DNA of 16,406 nt from Dehalococcoidia bacterium (GTDB lineage Bacteria > Chloroflexota > Dehalococcoidia > Dehalococcoidales > JAUWZL01), in assembly GCA_030615305.1 (NCBI GenBank), contig JAUWZL010000003.1, positions 1 to 16,406 of the forward strand. Reading direction: 5' to 3'. The translations under genes were made by a program, and so were the position numbers. Positions 12,256 through 16,406 of this stretch are shown in pieces. Numbering within the stretch: the stretch's first letter is position 1; every line of letters begins with the position of its first letter. A model generated the notes under the pieces. That model saw only the letters and a program-made list of their open reading frames with translations, had not been told where the DNA came from and did no database searches.

Positions 12256-13425
12256 TCATAGATTCTCGGTAAACTCTTCCCTGATTCTGGCAACAGTTTC
12301 CGGACTGGTTAACAAGTCCACTACCGTCATGGCCAGAGCCTTGGCGGCATCAATCATGCCCTGGCTGCCGAGCTCGGAAGCAGCCGCCGCAGCAAACTGG
12401 GGGGAGTGAATGGACACTCCCGTTGGGGCTATGGCTACCGAGGGATGGATGCTGGGCACCAGTTGGCTGACATTGCCCATATCAGTACTGCCAAAGGATT
12501 GGTCCGGGTTTTCCAGCTGTATCTTGCGCCCTAGGGAGCTCATATTTTTGATAAAAATCTGGGCCATGGTCAGGTTATTACGCATCGGGGCATACTGAAC
12601 CTGGGCCCACTGGTATTCCAGGCGGGCGCCACTTGAAGTGGCGGCTCCGATGAAGCAGTTTAACACCTTTTGTTTTAGTTCCTCGAGGTAGGCTTTATCT
12701 GGAGAGCGTACCAGGAAGCTTGCCGAACTGTGAGCCGGGACAACATTGGCTACCTGGCCGCCATCGGTGATAATGCCGTGGATGCGGGCCCTTTCCTTGA
12801 TATGCTGGCGCAGTGAATTTATGGCGTTAAATGACTGGAGCATTGCTTCCAGGGCATTGATGCCTTCTTCTGGGTGGGCGGCGGCATGTGCCTCCCGGCC
12901 AAAAAACTCAACCTCAAGTGAAATACAGGCCAGGGCTCTTGTAGTGGCAGTGTCATGTGTTGATGGATGCACCATCATGGCTATATCAATATCTTGAAAG
13001 GCTCCCCTCTGGGCCATTATTATCTTACCGCCATACAGTTCCTCAGCCGGTGTCCCGATGACAAGAAGACTACCGCCGAAGTAGTCAATAGCTGGCTTGG
13101 ATACCACGGCAGCAGCGACGGCACTGGTGGCTATTAGATTATGACCGCAAGCATGGCCAAGCTGGGGCAGGGCGTCATATTCTGCTAGCATAGCGATAAC
13201 TGGTTGGCCACCGCCGTAGCTCGCCCTGAAGGCGGTTGGCAGCTGGCAAATACCCCGTTGTACATTAAAGCCGTTTTCCTCAAGGTACTGGGTCAACCAG
13301 GTTGAGGCTTTGTGTTCCTGAAAACCCGGCTCTGGGTGAGAGTGTATTTTCAGGCTCAGCTCACCAAATTGGTGGCGCTGACTGTCTATCTCATCTTTAA
13401 CCAAAGCCTTGAAGTCTTGAGCCAA
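12256..13425 (-). CDS. M20-family metallopeptidase/amidohydrolase (AbgB/PM20D2-like)
   Basis: A 389-residue di-metal amidohydrolase of the M20D group. Visible motifs are HSHPEPGFQEHKAS at 28-41, AEYDALPQLGHACGHN at 81-96 (metal ligands including Cys93 and His95), GTPAEE at 124-129 (Glu128 general base, Glu129 metal), MVHPSTHD at 151-158 (His153), GREAHAAA at 176-183 (dimer His180), and GSTDMGNVS at 312-320. The C-terminal AKALAMTVVDLL at 361-372 resembles PM20D2 and aminobenzoyl-glutamate hydrolase subunit B. Members cleave amide bonds of small N-acyl or dipeptide compounds; I cannot name the substrate. There is no signal peptide, so it is cytosolic. The start is TTG 13425 with AAGGGG six bases upstream, which also fits the nearby promoter. 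No terminator is obvious before the activase promoter. Confidence 0.92.
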   Translation of the reverse strand: MAQDFKALVKDEIDSQRHQFGELSLKIHSHPEPGFQEHKASTWLTQYLEENGFNVQRGICQLPTAFRASYGGGQPVIAMLAEYDALPQLGHACGHNLIATSAVAAAVVSKPAIDYFGGSLLVIGTPAEELYGGKIIMAQRGAFQDIDIAMMVHPSTHDTATTRALACISLEVEFFGREAHAAAHPEEGINALEAMLQSFNAINSLRQHIKERARIHGIITDGGQVANVVPAHSSASFLVRSPDKAYLEELKQKVLNCFIGAATSSGARLEYQWAQVQYAPMRNNLTMAQIFIKNMSSLGRKIQLENPDQSFGSTDMGNVSQLVPSIHPSVAIAPTGVSIHSPQFAAAAASELGSQGMIDAAKALAMTVVDLLTSPETVARIREEFTENL

Positions 13426-13431
13426 TTTCTA

Positions 13432-13437
13432 CCCCTT
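13432..13437 (-). promoter_or_regulatory. Shine-Dalgarno fixing the TTG start of the M20 peptidase gene
   Basis: AAGGGG on the minus strand, six bases before TTG 13425. It lies right at the predicted 5' end of the transcript. Confidence 0.65.
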
Positions 13438-13444
13438 GGTGCTT

Positions 13445-13473
13445 ATTATAGCTCAGCCTAGCCTATATTTCTA
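13445..13473 (-). promoter_or_regulatory. Predicted promoter of the M20 peptidase gene
   Basis: On the minus strand a perfect TATAAT (complement of 13445-13450) and TAGAAA (complement of 13468-13473, four of six) are separated by 17 bp. Transcription would start near 13438, leaving about 13 nt of leader. Confidence 0.5.
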
Positions 13474-13478
13474 GGTGC

Positions 13479-13508
13479 TTGTTCTATGCCAGGGGCTAAT
13501 GCTAAAAT
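13479..13508 (+). promoter_or_regulatory. Predicted extended -10 promoter of uvrA
   Basis: TGCTAAAAT at 13500-13508 is an extended -10 (TG, one base, TAAAAT). TTGTTC at 13479-13484 is a weak -35 with an 18 bp spacer. The start point would be near 13515, just before the AAGGAGG. I looked for LexA-type SOS boxes (GAAC-N4-GTTC or CTGT-N8-ACAG) in the gap and found none, so damage regulation is not supported by known box types. Confidence 0.5.
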
Positions 13509-13517
13509 AGTACTGTT

Positions 13518-13524
13518 AAGGAGG
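13518..13524 (+). promoter_or_regulatory. Shine-Dalgarno fixing the TTG start of uvrA
   Basis: A full AAGGAGG five bases before TTG 13530. This decides the non-ATG start, and the encoded N-terminus ([18 protein letters not shown]) is exactly what UvrA proteins have. Confidence 0.85.
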
Positions 13525-13529
13525 AAAAA

Positions 13530-16382
13530 TTGCCGATAAATGCCATATTGGTCAAGGGGGCTCGTGAGCATAATCTTAAAAATATAGATGTGGTCATTCC
13601 CCGTGACAAGCTGGTGGTTATTACCGGTGTCTCCGGTTCGGGCAAGAGCTCGCTGGCCTTTGATACCATCTATGCCGAAGGACAGCGCCGCTATATGGAG
13701 TCGCTTTCCGCCTACGCCCGCCAGTTTCTGGGCCGGATGGAAAAACCTGATGTGGACTATATTGAGGGCTTGAGCCCGGCTATTTCTATTGACCAGAAGG
13801 GTGCCAGCCGCAACCCTCGTTCTACAGTGGGCACAGTAACCGAAATATATGACTATCTGCGCCTACTTTTCGCCCGGGCCGGCCACCCCCATTGCCCAAA
13901 TTGTGGTCGGGAAATTACCATGCAGACAGTAGAGCAAATTGTTGATGCCATTCAGGCTTTGCCGGAAGACACACGCATCATGATCCTGGCACCGCTGGTT
14001 AAAGGCCGTAAGGGTGAGTATCAGTCGGTGTTTAATGATTTGCGTAAAGCTGGTTATGCCCGGGTTCGGGTTGATGGGCATATCTATGACCTGTCTCAGG
14101 ACTTTCAGCTGGACAAGTATAAGAAGCACTCTATTGAGGCAGTCATTGACAGACTGGTCATCGGACAGAGCGGCAGCGAGAGCCGTATTGCCGATTCGGT
14201 AGAGACGGCTCTCAAGCTGGGAGCGGGGGTAGTTCTGGTGTCTATAGTTGATGGTGAGGAGTTATTATTCTCGGAGCACTTCGCCTGTGTCCGCTGTGGC
14301 ATCAGCCTGGGTGAGATTGCCCCCAGGACCTTTAGCTTTAACAGCCCTCACGGCGCCTGCCCCGCCTGCACTGGCTTGGGGGTTAAGCTGGAGATAGACC
14401 CAGACCTGGTTATCCCCAATAAGGAACTCAGTATAACTCAAGGGGCGATTCGCCCTGGGTGGTATTCATCCTGGTACTACGAGCAGTTCGAGTCTTTAGC
14501 CCGGCGCCATGGCTTTTCCCTGCATACCCCGGTAAAAGAACTTAGCAAGCATCAACTCGGGCTTATACTTTACGGGGAGGGGGGAGAGCCATTAAAATAC
14601 CGAAATCGCTTCGGGCGGGTTAGAGAATATTATTACGATTTTGAAGGGGTTATCCCCCGTATGGAGCGGCTATATCGGGATACCGAATCTGAACATTCCC
14701 GGGCTGAGATTGAGCGCTACATGGTATCCCGGCTGTGTCCCGTTTGTGGGGGGAAGCGGCTTAAACCGGAGGCTCTGGCGGTTACCATCGGTGGCAGGAG
14801 TATTGTCCAGGTTAGCTCAATGTCAGTTAACCAAGCGTTGGAGTGGGTGGCTGCTCTTGGAGACAAAGAGACGATACTCAGCCAGCGGGAACAGATAATT
14901 GCTCGTCAAATTCTTAAGGAGCTTAACGCACGCCTGGGCTTTCTTGAGAATGTTGGCCTGGATTATCTCACAATTGACCGTACATCAGGCACCCTTTCTG
15001 GTGGCGAGGCACAGCGAATCCGCCTGGCTACCCAGATAGGCAGTGGACTGATGGGCGTCCTCCATATCTGTGATGAACCGACAGTGGGCCTTCACCCGGC
15101 GGACGACTATAGACTGATTGAGACCCTGAAAGGGCTGAGGGATCTGGGTAACACTGTTTTAGTTGTTGAGCACGATGAGGCCATGATGCGGGCGGCTGAC
15201 CATATTATTGATATGGGGCCGGGTGCCGGTGAGCACGGCGGCTGGATTGTGGCTACCGGCACGCTGACTGATATTATAAACTCAAAAGAGTCAATAACAG
15301 GTCAATATCTCAGTGGGGCGAAACAGATTTCTTTGCCGCAGGAGCGCCGCCCTGGCTCAGGTGAAGAAATAATCATGAGAGGCGCCAGGCAGAACAACCT
15401 GAAAAACATAGATGTCCGCATTCCCCTGGGTAAATTTGTCTGTATCACCGGGGTCTCTGGTAGTGGTAAAAGCACCCTAATTAGTGATATCTTGTATAAA
15501 AGGCTGGCCCAGATTATGTATCGGTCAAAGGAGAGAGCCGGTGACTGTGATGGCATCACTGGCATGGAACATATTGATAAGGCAATAAATATTGACCAAT
15601 CTCCTATTGGCCGTACCCCTCGCAGCAATCCAGCTACCTATACTGGAACCTTCACCCCTATTCGTGAGCTTTTGGCCACCGTTCCCGAGGCTCGGATGAG
15701 GGGTTATGCTCCGGGCCGGTTTTCCTTTAATGTCAAGGGTGGGCGCTGTGAAGCCTGCCGCGGTGAGGGCTTTATCCAGATTGAGATGCAGTTCTTGCCT
15801 GACGTCACCGTCCCCTGTGAGGTGTGTAAGGGCAAGCGCTATAACCGCGAGGTTTTGGAAATTAGGTTCAAGGGCAAGAATATAGCCGAAGTGCTGGATA
15901 TGACTGTGGAGCAAGCACTGGCTTTCTTTGACCATTTCCCCAAGGTTAAGAATAAACTGAAGACCCTGCATGATGTGGGGCTGGGTTATATCCGCTTGGG
16001 TCAGCCGGCACCTACTCTTTCCGGTGGAGAAGCGCAGAGGGTGAAGCTGGCTACAGAGCTATCCAAGCGGGCTACGGGCAGGACACTCTATATTCTAGAT
16101 GAACCAACTACCGGCCTTGCCTTTGAGGACGTAGCCGCTCTCCTCAGAGTACTGCAGCGTCTGGTTGATACTGGCAATACGGTGGTTATCATTGAGCATC
16201 ACCTGGATGTGATTAAGAATGCCGACTGGATTATTGACCTTGGGCCTGGAGCTGGTGATAAAGGTGGTTTTGTTGTCGCCACGGGGACACCCGAAGAGAT
16301 AGCCGGAGAGGCGGCTTCAGCCACCGGCCATTATCTCCACCGGGTATTACCCAGATATGCTGATTACGCTTTGAGGAGCTGA
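13530..16382 (+). CDS. uvrA: Excinuclease ABC subunit A
   Basis: UvrA is the damage-recognition ATPase of nucleotide excision repair; it dimerises and hands damaged DNA to UvrB. The 950-residue protein is full length with two ABC halves. Walker A1 is GVSGSGKSS at 33-41 and signature 1 is LSGGEAQRI at 489-497, with Walker B1 [11 protein letters not shown] at 513-523. Walker A2 is GVSGSGKST at 641-649 and signature 2 is LSGGEAQRV at 830-838, with Walker B2 [10 protein letters not shown] at 853-862. Zinc modules are CVRC at 253-256 with CPAC at 277-280, and CEAC at 740-743 with CEVC at 763-766; CPNC at 122-125 and CPVC at 403-406 are further CxxC pairs. Ala864 stands where nearly all UvrA have His (TTGLH). 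The TTG start follows an ideal AAGGAGG. It diverges from the M20 peptidase gene; 24 bases remain after the stop. Confidence 0.97.
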   Translation: MPINAILVKGAREHNLKNIDVVIPRDKLVVITGVSGSGKSSLAFDTIYAEGQRRYMESLSAYARQFLGRMEKPDVDYIEGLSPAISIDQKGASRNPRSTVGTVTEIYDYLRLLFARAGHPHCPNCGREITMQTVEQIVDAIQALPEDTRIMILAPLVKGRKGEYQSVFNDLRKAGYARVRVDGHIYDLSQDFQLDKYKKHSIEAVIDRLVIGQSGSESRIADSVETALKLGAGVVLVSIVDGEELLFSEHFACVRCGISLGEIAPRTFSFNSPHGACPACTGLGVKLEIDPDLVIPNKELSITQGAIRPGWYSSWYYEQFESLARRHGFSLHTPVKELSKHQLGLILYGEGGEPLKYRNRFGRVREYYYDFEGVIPRMERLYRDTESEHSRAEIERYMVSRLCPVCGGKRLKPEALAVTIGGRSIVQVSSMSVNQALEWVAALGDKETILSQREQIIARQILKELNARLGFLENVGLDYLTIDRTSGTLSGGEAQRIRLATQIGSGLMGVLHICDEPTVGLHPADDYRLIETLKGLRDLGNTVLVVEHDEAMMRAADHIIDMGPGAGEHGGWIVATGTLTDIINSKESITGQYLSGAKQISLPQERRPGSGEEIIMRGARQNNLKNIDVRIPLGKFVCITGVSGSGKSTLISDILYKRLAQIMYRSKERAGDCDGITGMEHIDKAINIDQSPIGRTPRSNPATYTGTFTPIRELLATVPEARMRGYAPGRFSFNVKGGRCEACRGEGFIQIEMQFLPDVTVPCEVCKGKRYNREVLEIRFKGKNIAEVLDMTVEQALAFFDHFPKVKNKLKTLHDVGLGYIRLGQPAPTLSGGEAQRVKLATELSKRATGRTLYILDEPTTGLAFEDVAALLRVLQRLVDTGNTVVIIEHHLDVIKNADWIIDLGPGAGDKGGFVVATGTPEEIAGEAASATGHYLHRVLPRYADYALRS

Positions 16383-16406
16383 TTATCTAACCGGGCAGTA
16401 ACTGTA

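Noticed and set aside
13426..13529. SOS (LexA) control of uvrA
   Set aside because: I found no GAAC-N4-GTTC or CTGT-N8-ACAG match in the intergenic region. A lineage-specific box cannot be excluded.
15525..15971. 148-codon open frame antisense to uvrA
   Set aside because: It lies wholly opposite conserved UvrA sequence, with no recognisable domain or start signal.

Overview
This 16.4 kb window is a dense stretch of bacterial chromosome holding mostly housekeeping genes. I see no phage, IS element, CRISPR array, rRNA or tRNA. Fifteen protein-coding genes are supported. Shine-Dalgarno sites are good, several genes start with GTG or TTG, and base composition looks even by eye. The gene content suggests an anaerobe: a DnaD-type primosome protein beside rplI-dnaB, a holB-ricT pair, and a 2-hydroxyacyl-CoA dehydratase-type activase. 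My best guess is an uncultured Dehalococcoidia (Chloroflexota). This is inference from gene content and recalled family resemblance, not a search; a Firmicutes-like relative is the main alternative.

Layout. (1) 1-1156, minus strand: a HAD-superfamily hydrolase followed by a PEBP/YbhB-like protein cut by the window edge. (2) 1259-4711, plus strand: lysA, a 60-residue unknown protein, holB (clamp-loader delta prime) and ricT/PSP1, spaced 31, 6 and 35 bp apart and probably one transcript. The lysA promoter is strong and lies so close to the start codon that the mRNA looks leaderless. (3) 4734-12149, minus strand: a long gene run read as CoA-dehydratase-type activase, plsX, trxB, rplI, dnaB, a dnaD-domain gene, a tandem AAA+ helicase-loader gene, and then an HNH nuclease after an 89 bp gap. 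Several junctions overlap by 1 to 4 bases, which suggests translational coupling. (4) 12256-13425, minus strand: an M20 peptidase of the AbgB/PM20D2 type. (5) 13530-16382, plus strand: uvrA, divergent from the peptidase, with a promoter on each strand in the 104 bp between them.

How the genes work together. Replication is the main theme: DnaB helicase, a DnaD-like primosome protein and a DnaC/DnaI-like loader are consecutive, and HolB is in the facing operon. Repair (UvrA), ribosome (L9), thiol redox (TrxB), phospholipid synthesis (PlsX) and lysine/peptidoglycan precursor synthesis (LysA) fill the rest. The most unusual object is the loader: one polypeptide with two complete, ungapped, roughly half-identical AAA+ modules and a single N-terminal cysteine cluster.

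No gap between genes exceeds about 105 bp. The larger ones (1157-1258, 5250-5338, 12150-12255, 13426-13529) contain promoter-like sequences, described individually.
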